In this document: piece after piece, positions 51,165 through 60,597 of the stretch | Numbering within the stretch: the stretch's first letter is position 1 | Layout: every line of letters begins with the position of its first letter | DNA from: Asbonarchaeum sp964517675 | GTDB taxonomy: Archaea; Nanohalarchaeota; Nanosalinia; Nanosalinales; Nanoanaerosalinaceae | NCBI GenBank assembly: GCA_964517675.1 | Contig: CAZFEL010000004.1 | Location: 52,584 to 116,583, forward strand | Length of the DNA stretch: 64,000 nucleotides | Reading direction: 5' to 3' | The notes under the pieces: generated by a model | What the model was told of the DNA's origin: nothing | Database searches by the model: none | The model's input: the letters and a program-made list of their open reading frames with translations, nothing else | Program-made: the position numbers and the translations under genes

Positions 51165-52022
51165 TCATCCGTCGAATCGGAGGGTGTATGCCTCCAGTCC
51201 GTCATCGTACCTGAGCACGTCATCGATGATCTGGGCGAACTTCAGGGCCGGGGTCGGCTCCTGGAGGAGTGTCTCGGAGGCGGTATCGGCCGCGATCATG
51301 TCCGCGATGTGGACGGCTGCCTCTGTGTCGTCCTCCGGGATCTTCCCGTCGTACCAGGGTCCGTTGTGGGCCTCGACGGCGTCCGCGACGGGGTCGGGAA
51401 GGTCGGTCTGTTCCCGGACGTACTCAGCGGCGGTGACGTCATGGTCACTTCTCGCGGTCTCCTCCGTCCCGTCCTCGCCGAACTTGTGGATGTCGTGGAC
51501 GAGTGCCGCCATCCTGCCGTACCGGATGTCTTCGTCGTCCATGCTGTAGGCGAGATCGTCCTCCGTCCAGATGTCACCGTCGTTCTCCCGGCCACGGAGT
51601 CGGTCCATCTCCTCGCCGCTCCGGGCTATCGATTCATAGTTCCGGAGCATCCGCTTGGTATGGATCCACTGGCCGTGGACGCCGCGCTCGTCCGGTGGAT
51701 GGTGCTTGCCTGAGCCGGAGGCTGGTTGCTCCCAGTATTCGGCAGGAGCCTCCTTTGTGAGGGCATCGAGGATCTCCTCCCGTGCGAGGTCGGCGAGCTC
51801 GTCCAGCTCGGGAAGCCGCCGTGCGATGACGTCGCTTTCCGGGTCATCGAGGTACGCTGGCTCCTCGATGTATGCCTCGACGGTACGACCGCTGTCTGCT
51901 CCGACAGGACCGAACCCGAGGCTGATCTCCTCGCTGTCGTGGTCGATCCTGACGGTCTCGTACTCTGTGACGATGTCGTCGTCCCCGTCCGCGTACCGGT
52001 ACGGGAGGGTGATCTCGTCCAT
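51165..52022 (-). CDS. HD-domain phosphohydrolase
   Basis: A 285-residue cytosolic protein with a beta-rich N-terminus (about 1-60) and an HD domain: H in VHGQWIHTKRM, HD in AALVHDIHKFG, SDHDVTAAEYV, HNGPWYDG and a final HIADMIAADT. The metal-binding His/Asp set is complete, so it probably hydrolyses a phosphate ester such as a nucleotide. ATG 52022 lies about 30 bp from TTATAAAAC on the same strand. That box is shared with the divergent kinase-like gene. Confidence 0.8.
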   Translation of the reverse strand: MDEITLPYRYADGDDDIVTEYETVRIDHDSEEISLGFGPVGADSGRTVEAYIEEPAYLDDPESDVIARRLPELDELADLAREEILDALTKEAPAEYWEQPASGSGKHHPPDERGVHGQWIHTKRMLRNYESIARSGEEMDRLRGRENDGDIWTEDDLAYSMDDEDIRYGRMAALVHDIHKFGEDGTEETARSDHDVTAAEYVREQTDLPDPVADAVEAHNGPWYDGKIPEDDTEAAVHIADMIAADTASETLLQEPTPALKFAQIIDDVLRYDDGLEAYTLRFDG

Positions 52023-52047
52023 GGTGGTGGGCTGTGGAGGACAGACA

Positions 52048-52058
52048 GTTTTATAAGT
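52048..52058. promoter_or_regulatory. shared divergent TATA element
   Basis: AGTTTTATAAG reads as a TATA-like box on both strands and lies about 30 bp from the HD-gene start (52022) and about 45 bp from the kinase-like gene (52099). Confidence 0.45.
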
Positions 52059-52098
52059 AATGTTACTCATTGATGAGGAAAAGTGAGGGTTGACCACG

Positions 52099-52923
52099 AT
52101 GCTTTCGGACCAGTGGGATGATGGACCGGCGGAACCGGTCGCTGATCGGGATGTCGAGCTGTCCCCGGCCGAGGTGGATGCTGAGGATGGCTGGGAGCCT
52201 GTCGATGAGGGGTTTACCAACGACATCTACAGGAACGGGGACCGGTACAGGAAGCTGTTCGAGGGCTGGACACCGACCTCGGTGGCGATGCGGCTGCGGA
52301 ACACGTACCGGCGCGTGCGGAACAGGGACCTGTCGGTCGCCCCGTCCGCGGAGGAGCGGTACAGGAACGAGATAGAGGCACGGGAGGTGCTGGAGGCGTA
52401 CGATACCGGGACGGCGCCGATCTCCAGGACGTCCCCGGAGGATGCTGATGAACTGTGGGTGGAGATGGAGGCCATCGATGGCGGATCGCTGTACGATCAT
52501 GTCATCGAGCACTGGGAGGACGATCGTGATGCGGTCCTGGAGCTGGTGGAGGGGTTCGGCCGGACGCTGAGGGAGCTGCATGATGAGGACTGTGCATTCA
52601 AGGATCTATTGTTCGACGAGAACGTGCTGGTGGAGGATGGAGATCCGTATGTGATCGATCTGGAGTTTTTCACCGACGATGCCGCTGCATACGAGAAGGT
52701 GTGGGATTTTGATTCGTTCATCGCCACGATGCGGTACCTGCCGCCGTCGATGTACGGGGAGGTCCGGGACTCGTTCGAGGAGGGCTATGGTGAAGGGTTC
52801 TCGCCGCTGTGGGGGCTGGGGAACGGGCGATCTGCGGCGGTCGGTGCCATCGGCTACCACCGGGACGCTAGGTTGCTGGAGAACAGTCTCCGGAACACCT
52901 ATGAGGATATCCTCGATAGGTAG
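52099..52923 (+). CDS. protein-kinase-like protein
   Basis: A 274-residue kinase-fold protein. The C-lobe pattern LHDEDCAFKDLLFDENVLV, then YVIDLEFF, matches the HxD...N catalytic loop and the DFG-like metal site of Bud32/RIO- or aminoglycoside-type kinases. The N-lobe has YRKLFEGW and an E-containing helix (RNEIEAREVLEAY). A glycine loop is not obvious, so activity is uncertain. TTG 52090 and ATG 52099 are both possible; AAGTGAGGG spaces well with ATG. Confidence 0.65.
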   Translation: MLSDQWDDGPAEPVADRDVELSPAEVDAEDGWEPVDEGFTNDIYRNGDRYRKLFEGWTPTSVAMRLRNTYRRVRNRDLSVAPSAEERYRNEIEAREVLEAYDTGTAPISRTSPEDADELWVEMEAIDGGSLYDHVIEHWEDDRDAVLELVEGFGRTLRELHDEDCAFKDLLFDENVLVEDGDPYVIDLEFFTDDAAAYEKVWDFDSFIATMRYLPPSMYGEVRDSFEEGYGEGFSPLWGLGNGRSAAVGAIGYHRDARLLENSLRNTYEDILDR

Positions 52924-53003
52924 TGAGCTGCTGGCTGTACATCTGTGTATCGTCCTGCCGGTGGCGGGCAAGCTTTTTACGCCGGAAGCTGCTGGTATCA
53001 TGC

Positions 53004-53930
53004 ATGGGCCGGAGTAGCAAGGAGCCACTGGAGCAGGAGTTCCTGAAGCGGATGCGTCCATCGAACGCGAACAAGAACGGTGACGTGTTCGGAGGCGATG
53101 TCCTCAGGTACATGGATGAGTATGCCTCGACGCTGGCGGAGCAGTACGCCGAGGAGGACGTGATCACCGCTTCGATCACCCGGATGAGCTTTGAGGCCCC
53201 GATCGATACGGACGATATCGTCGTGTTCGAGACGAGCATGGATTATGTGGGCGAGACGTCGATGACGGTCGGTGTCGATGTCTACCGGGCCGAGAACGGT
53301 GCCAGGACGGAGACAGCCTCTGCGTACCTGACCTACGTGGCCGAGGACGATGATGGGGACACGGTCACGGTCCCTGCGCTGGATATCGATACCACGGATG
53401 AACAAGACCGGTACGAGGACGCAGAGGAATGGAAGGATGAGGCCGTCCAGCACGCGAACGGTCCGTCCCTTCCTGAACCGGCCGAGTGGGATGTCGATGG
53501 GACGGTGAGACGGATGCGACCACGCCACGCGAACACGAACGACAGGGTGCTGGGTGGAGAGATCCTCAGTGTTATGGATGAGGTGGCATCGGCCGCTGCG
53601 GAGCGGTACGCTGGAGAGAGCGTGGTGACGGCTTCCCTGGACACGATGACCTTCGAGGAGCCTGTCTATACGGACGATCTGCTGGTGATGGATGCGAACG
53701 TCGACTATGTCGGCGGGTCCTCGATGGTCGTCTCGGTGGATGTGAGTGCGGAGGACGCCCAGGAGGGCCGGAGCAGGCGGACAGGCCGGGCGTACATGAC
53801 CTTCGTGGCCCTGGATGAGGACGGTGGGACGACTTCTGTCCCTTCGCTCGATCTGGCTGATGAGGATGAAGAAGACCGGTACGAGGCAGCAGAGGAGTGG
53901 CGTGAGAAGATCCTGGACGATCTGGACTGA
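53004..53930 (+). CDS. double-hotdog acyl-CoA thioesterase
   Basis: A 308-residue cytosolic thioesterase with two hotdog domains (about 8-125 and 165-300). Each has the pattern RMRP..AN....V.GG.(V/I)L..MDE, then a strand set ending in an acidic tail. It hydrolyses acyl-CoA or a related thioester. CTTTTTACG 28 bp before ATG 53004 makes it leaderless; the frame upstream of this ATG is shadow sequence. Confidence 0.88.
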   Translation: MGRSSKEPLEQEFLKRMRPSNANKNGDVFGGDVLRYMDEYASTLAEQYAEEDVITASITRMSFEAPIDTDDIVVFETSMDYVGETSMTVGVDVYRAENGARTETASAYLTYVAEDDDGDTVTVPALDIDTTDEQDRYEDAEEWKDEAVQHANGPSLPEPAEWDVDGTVRRMRPRHANTNDRVLGGEILSVMDEVASAAAERYAGESVVTASLDTMTFEEPVYTDDLLVMDANVDYVGGSSMVVSVDVSAEDAQEGRSRRTGRAYMTFVALDEDGGTTSVPSLDLADEDEEDRYEAAEEWREKILDDLD

Positions 53931-54198
53931 TCAGGCTTCCGTTTCCTCGACGATGTAGCGGTCGCTGTCTTTGTTGAACAGCTCCTCGCTTTTCTCCTGA
54001 GTGGAGCTGATCGATACCTTCTTCCTCCATGGTGTCCCAGCGCCATTCACAGGCCCACCAGTGACCCCGGAGATAGAGGTCGGCTCCCTTGAGGTCGTTG
54101 TTGCCGTTGTCGTGGGCGTCCTGGACGATGATGGCGGCCGCTGGGTGGCTGTCGATGGAGTCTGTGAGTGCCACGTCGTTGGCCTCCTGTACGTTCAC
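53931..54198 (-). pseudogene. small protein gene with a single-base frameshift
   Basis: From ATG 54198 the frame encodes MNVQEANDVALTDSIDSHPA to WWACEWRWDTMEEE, then becomes shadow-like. Removing one G near 54021 joins it to a second frame that reads ISSTQEKSEELFNKDSDRYI and ends EETEA at 53931. The rebuilt protein of about 88 residues is acidic and unknown to me. It lies 25 bp downstream of the ZIP gene on the same strand. Mutation and sequencing error cannot be separated here. Confidence 0.5.
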
Positions 54199-54223
54199 CT
54201 GTGACCCGATCTGTCATCCGGTA

Positions 54224-54961
54224 TCATGGGAGCAGGGCCTGTTTGAGGTACGGGATGGCGTACATGATCGCTGCCCCGAGGACGAACACGAGGGTATGGA
54301 GGATCCACTGCTCGTCGTCCTTGAATGCCGGAAGGAGGTCACTCCCTGCGACATAGAGGAAGTTCCCGATCACGATCGGCAGTAAAAGCGGGACGGTGGC
54401 ATCGGAGACTCCTGAGGCGAGGATCACGAGGCCTGCACCGAGGAACATGAAAAGCGAGACCCCGATGTTGGTCGCGAGGGCCTTGGTCTTGGAGAACCCG
54501 TACTCAACCATCACACCGAAGTCGCCGAACTCCTTGGGTATCTTGTGGGCGATGACCGCGATCACGGCGCCGGTTCCTGCTGTCGTGGACGTGAGGAAGC
54601 TGGTCGCGATCAGGACGCCGTCGATGATGTTGTGGAAGCCATCGCCCGCCGCGAGGACGTACGGCAGCGGTTCCGGGTGGCCCTCGGTGTGGTGGCAGTG
54701 CCAGTGGACGAGCCGCTCGAGGATGAGTGAGGCCAGGACCCCGGCGACGATGAGGACGCCGGTGGATCGGGTGTAGGAGAAGGCATTGGCGAGGCGGTAG
54801 ACCAGGTGGATGAAGGCACCGCCGAACATCGTGCCGGCGGACAAAGAGAGGAGATACGGGCTGATGGCGTCGTACTGGTTGTCTGTGAAAACGAGCAGGA
54901 AGGCCCCTATCCCTGAGATCAGGGAGACCCCGACTAGGCTGGCCCAGATGAGCAGTGCCAT
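54224..54961 (-). CDS. ZIP family metal transporter
   Basis: A 245-residue inner membrane protein with eight predicted helices. Helix 4 carries DGFHNIIDGVLIA and helix 5 HKIPKEFGDFGVM, the paired metal-binding motifs of ZIP transporters. A His-rich loop (HWHCHHTEGH) lies between helices 3 and 4. It imports Zn2+ or another divalent metal. ATAAAAAC lies about 20-25 bp upstream of ATG 54961. Confidence 0.9.
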   Translation of the reverse strand: MALLIWASLVGVSLISGIGAFLLVFTDNQYDAISPYLLSLSAGTMFGGAFIHLVYRLANAFSYTRSTGVLIVAGVLASLILERLVHWHCHHTEGHPEPLPYVLAAGDGFHNIIDGVLIATSFLTSTTAGTGAVIAVIAHKIPKEFGDFGVMVEYGFSKTKALATNIGVSLFMFLGAGLVILASGVSDATVPLLLPIVIGNFLYVAGSDLLPAFKDDEQWILHTLVFVLGAAIMYAIPYLKQALLP

Positions 54962-55021
54962 GGTCGGGAGTTAGGGGCCTATGTTTTTATGCTCTCCAAC
55001 CTTGGTGGTGATCCGGTGCCG

Positions 55022-56062
55022 TCAGTCCCACGGCCGGACGAGAACCTTGATCTCCTCGCGGTTGTGCATGGCCTCGTAGCCTTCAGGGACACCGTCGATG
55101 TCGGTCTCCATGGTGAACACGGGCGAGGGATCGAGGTTACCCTGGAGGATGTCTTCCATCAGGTCTTCGATGTAGTTCCTGACCGGTGCGACCCCACCGC
55201 GGAGGATGAGGTTCTTGCGGAAGTACGCCTCGAGGTCGAACTCATCGTCGATGTGGGGCACACCGACGTACCCGACCGTGCCGCCGGGCCGGCAGACCTG
55301 TGCTGCCTCGTTGAGTGTCTCGGAGAGGCCGACGCATTCCATGACGTGGTTGGCCCCGCCGTCGGTTACCTCCTTTGCCCGTTCGACTGCCTCTTCGGGG
55401 TCGGCGTTGATGGTCGCGGTGGCGCCGAAGTCCTCGGCGACCGCGAGCCTGTCGTCGTGTTGCCCCATTGCGATGATGCGCTCGGCACCGAGGCGCTGGG
55501 CTGCGAGGACACCGCAGAGCCCAACGGCACCGTCCCCGATGACGATGACGGTATCGCCTGGTCCGACATCGGCACTGACCGCGGCGTGGTGGCCGGTGCA
55601 CATGACGTCGGTCAGCGGGAGGAGTCGTTCGAGCATCTCCTCGTTGTCCTCGTACCGTTCGGGGACCTTGACGGCGCTGCCGTCTGCGTTCGGGACGCGG
55701 ACGTACTGTCCCTGGGCCCCGCCTGTGCTTTCGTCCCAGAAGGCCATCTCCTTGCATGCCGTGTGGTTGCCCTTGTGGCAGAATTCGCATTCACCGCAGC
55801 TGGTGGAAAAGGGGATGATGATGCGGTCGCCTTCCTCGACGGAGACGACATCCTCGCCTGTCTCCTCGACGATGCCCATGGGCTCGTGTCCGATGGGTGT
55901 GCCGGGTTCCTGGTCGCTCTGCCCGCGATACGGCCAGAGGTCGGAGCCACAGATGCATGTATGCGTTACCTTGAGCAGGATGTCGCTTCCCTCTCTGATC
56001 TCTGGTTTCTCGACCTCTTCGATTGAGATATCGCCTTCGCTGTTGAACCGGGCTGCTCGCAT
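55022..56062 (-). CDS. zinc-dependent medium-chain alcohol dehydrogenase
   Basis: A 346-residue medium-chain dehydrogenase/reductase. The catalytic zinc motif is CICGSDLWPYRG and GHEPMG, and the structural zinc site is the four-Cys lobe CGECEFCHKGNHTAC. The nucleotide fold is GDTVIVIGDGAVGLCGV. The substrate alcohol or polyol is unknown. It is a single gene with a start at 56062. Confidence 0.93.
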   Translation of the reverse strand: MRAARFNSEGDISIEEVEKPEIREGSDILLKVTHTCICGSDLWPYRGQSDQEPGTPIGHEPMGIVEETGEDVVSVEEGDRIIIPFSTSCGECEFCHKGNHTACKEMAFWDESTGGAQGQYVRVPNADGSAVKVPERYEDNEEMLERLLPLTDVMCTGHHAAVSADVGPGDTVIVIGDGAVGLCGVLAAQRLGAERIIAMGQHDDRLAVAEDFGATATINADPEEAVERAKEVTDGGANHVMECVGLSETLNEAAQVCRPGGTVGYVGVPHIDDEFDLEAYFRKNLILRGGVAPVRNYIEDLMEDILQGNLDPSPVFTMETDIDGVPEGYEAMHNREEIKVLVRPWD

Positions 56063-56131
56063 GGATGACGGTTGACCTGTGAGCTTGAAAAGCCTGTCTG
56101 ACCGGGGCTGTCCGGACGTGAGAGGATGCGG

Positions 56132-56428
56132 TCACCGGGTCTGGATGTGGAACCGGCCGGCGAGGGAGATCGCTGTCTGGACGAGGAGGTAGAGGATGCC
56201 GGAGACGATGAGGATGAGCAGGACGGCGGCCCATGCGGGGATGTCGATCGGTGAGGCTGCGGCGAGGAGGGGGTAGCACCGGGTCGCTCCGGTGTTTGAA
56301 GCGAGGCATATCAGTCTGGCCTGGAACAGCAGCCAGTACAGGGCGATCGCGTCGATGACGAAGAAGGCGAACAGCTGTTTCCGTGTCGCGGACAGGAACC
56401 CTTTGACCCGTTCCCGTAGCGAGGCCAT
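56132..56428 (-). CDS. two-helix membrane protein
   Basis: A 98-residue protein with two hydrophobic segments (about 18-38 and 63-90) and basic ends. Two Cys lie in the connecting loop. I know no family. TCTTTAATATC (56446-56456, minus) lies 20-25 bp before ATG 56428. It is divergent from the gene at 56554. Confidence 0.65.
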   Translation of the reverse strand: MASLRERVKGFLSATRKQLFAFFVIDAIALYWLLFQARLICLASNTGATRCYPLLAAASPIDIPAWAAVLLILIVSGILYLLVQTAISLAGRFHIQTR

Positions 56429-56553
56429 ACCGTGGTCTGTGTGGTGGCGATATTAAAGACCTGTGTCCAAGTGTGGTCGACGGTGATGTGCCGTCCCGGG
56501 ACCAGGGCCTTGAAGGAGTACCTTTTTTAGAGAGATGGCGGTATACAAGGACC

Positions 56554-57426
56554 ATGACCGACGATATCGCGCGTGACGACCTTCCGCATCCAGAACCTGA
56601 TGCAACCTATACGACGGATACCGGTGTCCTGGCGACCGCTGAACGGTACGACCAGGATGAGGAAGACGACGTCCTGTACGGTGTTGAACTCCAGGGAAGC
56701 GTGGGTTCCGGCGGTGCAGCGGTCAACCGCAAGCGTGCTGTCTCCTGGGAGCAGTACACCGAGCTCGATGACGAGCAGCGGGAGCTGGTCCAGGCCAACA
56801 TGGATGTCGTGGTCAAGGCACCGACGGAGTGGGGCCAGTACGTGATGAAACACGTCCAGGCCTTCGCCGAGAGCGATCGGTGGCAGGCCGGCTGGCTGCA
56901 CGAGGGCGCTGCCAACAGGCCGGATGTCGACTGGCGGCTGGAGCCGTTCATGTCGGACAATGAGGACGCGCGGATGCCGAAGGAGATCGATGATATGTAC
57001 GAGAAGTTCGATGAGCTCGATGAGGAGCTGACATACGAGCGGATCAGGGCGGGTGATGTCTACCTGAACAGGGACCGGGCCTCGATCTTCACAGAGCAGA
57101 ATCTCGACCATCGACGGGGCAATGCCACGGAGCTGAAGGTCGGGGAGATGACCGCCCGCGAGATCACACCGGGCGAGATCGATGTGGTCCCGGCCGAGCA
57201 GGCCTACGACCTCGACGAGGAGACCTACCGCGAACTCGAACAGGAGGACGGTGTCTGGGTCCAGGTTGATCCTGACCATACGGAGCGGTTCCGCGAGTAC
57301 ATGGACGCGATCTATAAGACCTACAACGACCCGAACGCCGATGCTGCGAAGGAAGCCGTCGCTGAGGCATGGGACTGGACCATCGGAGAAGAGACAGAGC
57401 AGCTCACGTTCGATGACTTCGAGTGA
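56554..57426 (+). CDS. acidic protein of unknown function
   Basis: A 290-residue acidic protein with mixed helices, no membrane segment and no motif that I recognise. The N-terminus (DDIARDDLPHPEPDATYTTD) is followed by a Gly/Ser-rich turn LQGSVGSGGAAVNRKR. A CCTTTTTTAG box about 28 bp before it supports ATG 56554 rather than the upstream ATG 56473. It is the last chromosomal gene before the tRNA-derived repeat at 57470. Confidence 0.65.
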   Translation: MTDDIARDDLPHPEPDATYTTDTGVLATAERYDQDEEDDVLYGVELQGSVGSGGAAVNRKRAVSWEQYTELDDEQRELVQANMDVVVKAPTEWGQYVMKHVQAFAESDRWQAGWLHEGAANRPDVDWRLEPFMSDNEDARMPKEIDDMYEKFDELDEELTYERIRAGDVYLNRDRASIFTEQNLDHRRGNATELKVGEMTAREITPGEIDVVPAEQAYDLDEETYRELEQEDGVWVQVDPDHTERFREYMDAIYKTYNDPNADAAKEAVAEAWDWTIGEETEQLTFDDFE

Positions 57427-57469
57427 TTAGATGGAAGAAGTAGGTACTGCCGATTGAGAAGGCCATGGA

Positions 57470-57483
57470 TGGACCCGCCCGGA
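57470..57483. repeat. attachment-site copy (tRNA-Ile 3' end)
   Basis: TGGACCCGCCCGGA is identical to the 3' end of tRNA-Ile at 63197-63210. After 25 nt comes CATTTTGGTTACTC..CAGCAGTACA and a TTTTTAAG box, a block repeated after 60753. Confidence 0.7.
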
Positions 57484-57580
57484 GCAGGTTGATGTGTTCT
57501 GTTGCTGGCATTTTGGTTACTCGCCAGCAGTACACTGTACAACGTTTTTAAGAGGTGTCGGGCATCTTGCTGGTCTTTCC

Positions 57581-58021
57581 CTATTGGATGGTATCGGGTA
57601 GCTTATCGCTGTAGTTGAATGATGACCGGAATATGCTGCATCCGCCATCTGGCGATAGTTCATGGATGCGGGAGCCCTGGAGGGGGAAGATGAACGCTTT
57701 CGTGATGATGGGATAGCCGTTCCGTGTGATGTTCACTGGTTGGACGAACTCCAGGTAGAGGACCTCTCGCTGGTTGAACCGTTCCCGGCACTGCCCGATA
57801 TATGCGGTTTCTCGGACCTGGAACGAGTCGATTGCCTCCAGGAGCACTGGCTTGATCTGTGTATACGCATCGGACCTGTTGTCCAACGTGTGGCTGCTTC
57901 CGTTCTCCCAGTACTCGATCCTCTCAACCTCGGGCCAATCACTATTGTCCGCGGTATAGGTAACGGTTAAGGCGACAGAAACGGTAAGGATGCCGATGAT
58001 TAAGGTTTTCCTGGAGTTCAT
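57581..58021 (-). CDS. secreted protein of unknown function
   Basis: A 146-residue protein with a signal peptide (ILTVSVALTVTYTA, about 10-23). The rest is a small alpha/beta domain with two Cys and the pattern REVLYLEFVQPVNITRNGYP and then TKAFIFPLQG. No family is assigned. It starts 2 nt after the stop of a fragment at 58024-58316 whose final strand (LVEPVYQFEG, then FLAFLPT) looks similar, so they may be related. Confidence 0.65.
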   Translation of the reverse strand: MNSRKTLIIGILTVSVALTVTYTADNSDWPEVERIEYWENGSSHTLDNRSDAYTQIKPVLLEAIDSFQVRETAYIGQCRERFNQREVLYLEFVQPVNITRNGYPIITKAFIFPLQGSRIHELSPDGGCSIFRSSFNYSDKLPDTIQ

Positions 58022-58023
58022 AC

Positions 58024-58316
58024 CTATTTTTCTCGCGTGGGAAGGAAGGCAAGGAACTTTCCGGAGTTGCAGTGCCCTTCAAATTGGTAGACTGGTTCTA
58101 CAAGTTCTCTAAAGTTCTTATTATTCCAATATATTAGAGAAACATTTTCTACAGTGTTGCAGCTTGTGTCAGCTATACGTCCTTTTCCGCTCTTGAGTTT
58201 ACTAATTGCCTCAGAGGGACTGATAACCGGAACGCTCTTTCTTTCTCTTGGGTTTACAGTCGAAATAGGGCATGCTAGATTTAAATAATTATTTTCTCTA
58301 TCAGGAGCAGTCAGAA
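58024..58316 (-). pseudogene. C-terminal fragment of a secreted-type protein
   Basis: An open, AT-rich frame of about 96 codons that clearly codes (FLTAPDRENNYLNLACPIST, IADTSCNTVENVSLIYWNN, LVEPVYQFEGHCNSGKF), with no start codon and an in-frame stop upstream. It ends at 58024 directly before the gene at 57581-58021. It looks like the 3' remnant of a paralogue of that gene. The gap to 58432 also contains the promoter of the protease gene. Confidence 0.6.
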
Positions 58317-58431
58317 ATAATGGTTGCGGTCACTGGAGTGATGAATTATGGAGGGTGTTTTTCCTCCGATTGGCGTTCTTTGTCTCCTGCCGTTTGGTTT
58401 AAAAGAGTTGATCAGTAGAGGCGGGATTATA

Positions 58432-59604
58432 ATGAGCCGCGACACTCCTATCTCTGATGGCTCTTCCACTAACCGTCGCAACTTCATGAAAAATATGATT
58501 GTCCTTGGAGGCGTATCTTCGATTCTCAATGCGTCACCACAAGATCTGGTCTCCGACGATGAAGTCACTGTTGTTGAACGTGTGAAGTATGAGCGTGATG
58601 AGAATGGACGGGTGGTCGATACAGAACCGGTGTACGGCACGATGGAAAGAGAACGGTGGGAGAAGGTCGAAGCGACACGAGACGTGAAAGAGCAGATATA
58701 CACACTGCTGGATGATGAAATTGAAGGCGACATCACTATCATGACTTCTGTCTCTGAGGAAAGTCCGACAGGTCTCGGCCTCGAAGTACGGACCTCAGAC
58801 GAGAAGGAAATCGATGACCTGCTTCCAATATCTTTAGAAGGAGGAACAACTGACACAGTTGAGAACTATGAGGTCCCGATCCAGACAGGCTCTTCATCGG
58901 ATATGTCCACAAATGATGTTGAGACATCTTTCTGCCAAGAACCATCCTGTTCCAATTACGGGTCCGATCTTATGGACTTGGTTCCCGGTGGCGCGCCTCT
59001 TGAAGTTATGCGAGACGATGACCGAAGTTACTCTACTGCCTGCTCAGCATTCTACCATCCGGATCACGGCGGGCACGGATGGCTGATCTCAGGGCACTCC
59101 GCGGAAGAGGATGGAAATACCGTCCGGCAAAAGGTCGGTGCCGACTTCGAGGAGATGGGGGTGACAAGGGATGTCACTCAAGAGGAATACGATAGTGGTG
59201 CCGATCTCCATCTCATTGATTTCGCCTTCGTAGAACCAACCGAATCAACTCAAATATACCGGATCGCAGACGAGAACTATGAAAATCTTGAAGAGACGGT
59301 CTCCGGATACGTTACAGATTCAGAGTTAGACAGAAATATCGGTGATCTCACCTTGTACAAGCAGGGGAAAGAGAGCTGCAGAAACTCCAACACCGTTACC
59401 GGAACTGAAGAACGAAATGGAGAAATTGTCGCTGTGAGAGTGGATGAAGCACAAATTGAGGGGGATTCTGGAGGTCCGCTCTTCCATAAGGATGGCGACG
59501 ATGCATACATCGCGGGGCTTTTGACAGGATCGGATGGTGATCTCTGTGAGGCCGTGTACACAACTGCAGAAACTATTCTGGAGAAGACCGGGGGAACCTT
59601 CTGA
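58432..59604 (+). CDS. Tat-exported chymotrypsin-like serine protease
   Basis: A 390-residue protein. A twin-arginine signal (NRRNFMKNMIVLGG, residues 14-27) implies folded export, as is usual for halophiles. A 170-residue acidic prodomain precedes an S1-type domain: His222 (ISGHSAE), Asp263 (LIDFAFV), Ser346 (EGDSGGPLF). Four or more Cys could form disulfides outside. GTTTAAAAG lies about 30 bp before ATG 58432, so translation starts there and not at the upstream ATG 58348. Confidence 0.85.
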   Translation: MSRDTPISDGSSTNRRNFMKNMIVLGGVSSILNASPQDLVSDDEVTVVERVKYERDENGRVVDTEPVYGTMERERWEKVEATRDVKEQIYTLLDDEIEGDITIMTSVSEESPTGLGLEVRTSDEKEIDDLLPISLEGGTTDTVENYEVPIQTGSSSDMSTNDVETSFCQEPSCSNYGSDLMDLVPGGAPLEVMRDDDRSYSTACSAFYHPDHGGHGWLISGHSAEEDGNTVRQKVGADFEEMGVTRDVTQEEYDSGADLHLIDFAFVEPTESTQIYRIADENYENLEETVSGYVTDSELDRNIGDLTLYKQGKESCRNSNTVTGTEERNGEIVAVRVDEAQIEGDSGGPLFHKDGDDAYIAGLLTGSDGDLCEAVYTTAETILEKTGGTF

Positions 59605-59640
59605 GAACGATGGTTTTCTGGTCTAACTTTGTGTGATTGG

Positions 59641-60072
59641 ATGGAGGGGCGTCTGCTTGCTGTGCTGGTTGCAATTGTTATCGGGGCGGGCTTCTGGGCT
59701 GGGCTCCATCAGGCCCAGCCTATGATCAATGAGGCAACGCGGGGGAATGTCTCCCAGTACGTGACTGATCAGGTTTGTATGGTCGGTGAAGACCCGGGTA
59801 ATGCTTCTTCCCCGACTGTAGAGTGTCCTGAGGCACTGTACTGTTATCATGAGTTTGATCCGGACAGGATCGGGCGCAATATCACTGAGCCCCGCTGTGT
59901 CGAGCCCGAGTACCGTGAGCAGTATTGCGGTCTTCTTGAGGGAACAACGAGTTTGAATGCTATTCCTAACAGGATTAGTTGTAAACCGGTGGATAATGTC
60001 GTCACGACACTTGTCCGTGAGTTAGGTTGTTTCCTGGGATTTGAACGCGCATGTATCCCTTCTCTGTACTGA
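59641..60072 (+). CDS. secreted Cys-rich protein
   Basis: A 143-residue protein with an N-terminal hydrophobic anchor (LLAVLVAIVIGAGFWAG) and nine Cys in the exported part (VECPEALYCYH, CVEPEYREQYCG), spaced as for disulfide bonds. I do not recognise the fold. It follows the protease gene at 37 bp on the same strand. Confidence 0.65.
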   Translation: MEGRLLAVLVAIVIGAGFWAGLHQAQPMINEATRGNVSQYVTDQVCMVGEDPGNASSPTVECPEALYCYHEFDPDRIGRNITEPRCVEPEYREQYCGLLEGTTSLNAIPNRISCKPVDNVVTTLVRELGCFLGFERACIPSLY

Positions 60073-60239
60073 CCGAGTATTCATCCGCCTGGAACAAGCC
60101 GTCTGTCTCCTCCTTCCCTGCATTCGATGACATCGAGGGGCGCTGCATATCGCACTCAAGCCAGTGCTATAAGAGTCCTAAAATTGAATTCATAGTGGGG
60201 GTTGTCTTCCAAGAAGGCTGATAGATGTCTTCTTGATTG
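60073..60239. other. intergenic stretch without recognised content
   Basis: 167 bp between the Cys-rich gene and the small gene on the other strand. I see no ORF or structured RNA. Confidence 0.4.
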
Positions 60240-60461
60240 TTATAGGTCGAGTTGCTGGTACTTTTGCGCTTTCTTCTTAGCCAGTGGTGGAAGTTCTTCG
60301 ATGTCCTCTTTGGTCCATGAGTCGATCTCGGTCAGAAGGCGACGTGCCTCAGCCACTTCTGCTGGATCTATGTCCTTGGGTTTGGGATCTGCTGAGGGCT
60401 TGATTTCTTTTTGGCTCTTACCGGGAGTGGGTGCATCGTAGAGGTTCCGCAGTCTGGGCAT
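60240..60461 (-). CDS. small charged protein, unknown
   Basis: A 73-residue soluble protein: a Lys/Pro-rich first half and a second half with the helix PAEVAEARRLLTEIDSWTKED. A TTTAAATAC box about 29 bp before ATG 60461 supports it as a leaderless gene. It sits between the Cys-rich gene and the tRNA-like remnant. Confidence 0.5.
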   Translation of the reverse strand: MPRLRNLYDAPTPGKSQKEIKPSADPKPKDIDPAEVAEARRLLTEIDSWTKEDIEELPPLAKKKAQKYQQLDL

Positions 60462-60597
60462 ACGATGTCGTGCATGGAACCCTCAGCGAGTATTTAAACA
60501 GAATTTTGCTGTTTTCAAAGCGCCTGTAGAACCTATTTTCGGCGTTTCCATCGAGGAGGATGCAAAGGAAGCGTGCTGTACCGAAAATCAAGAAGTA

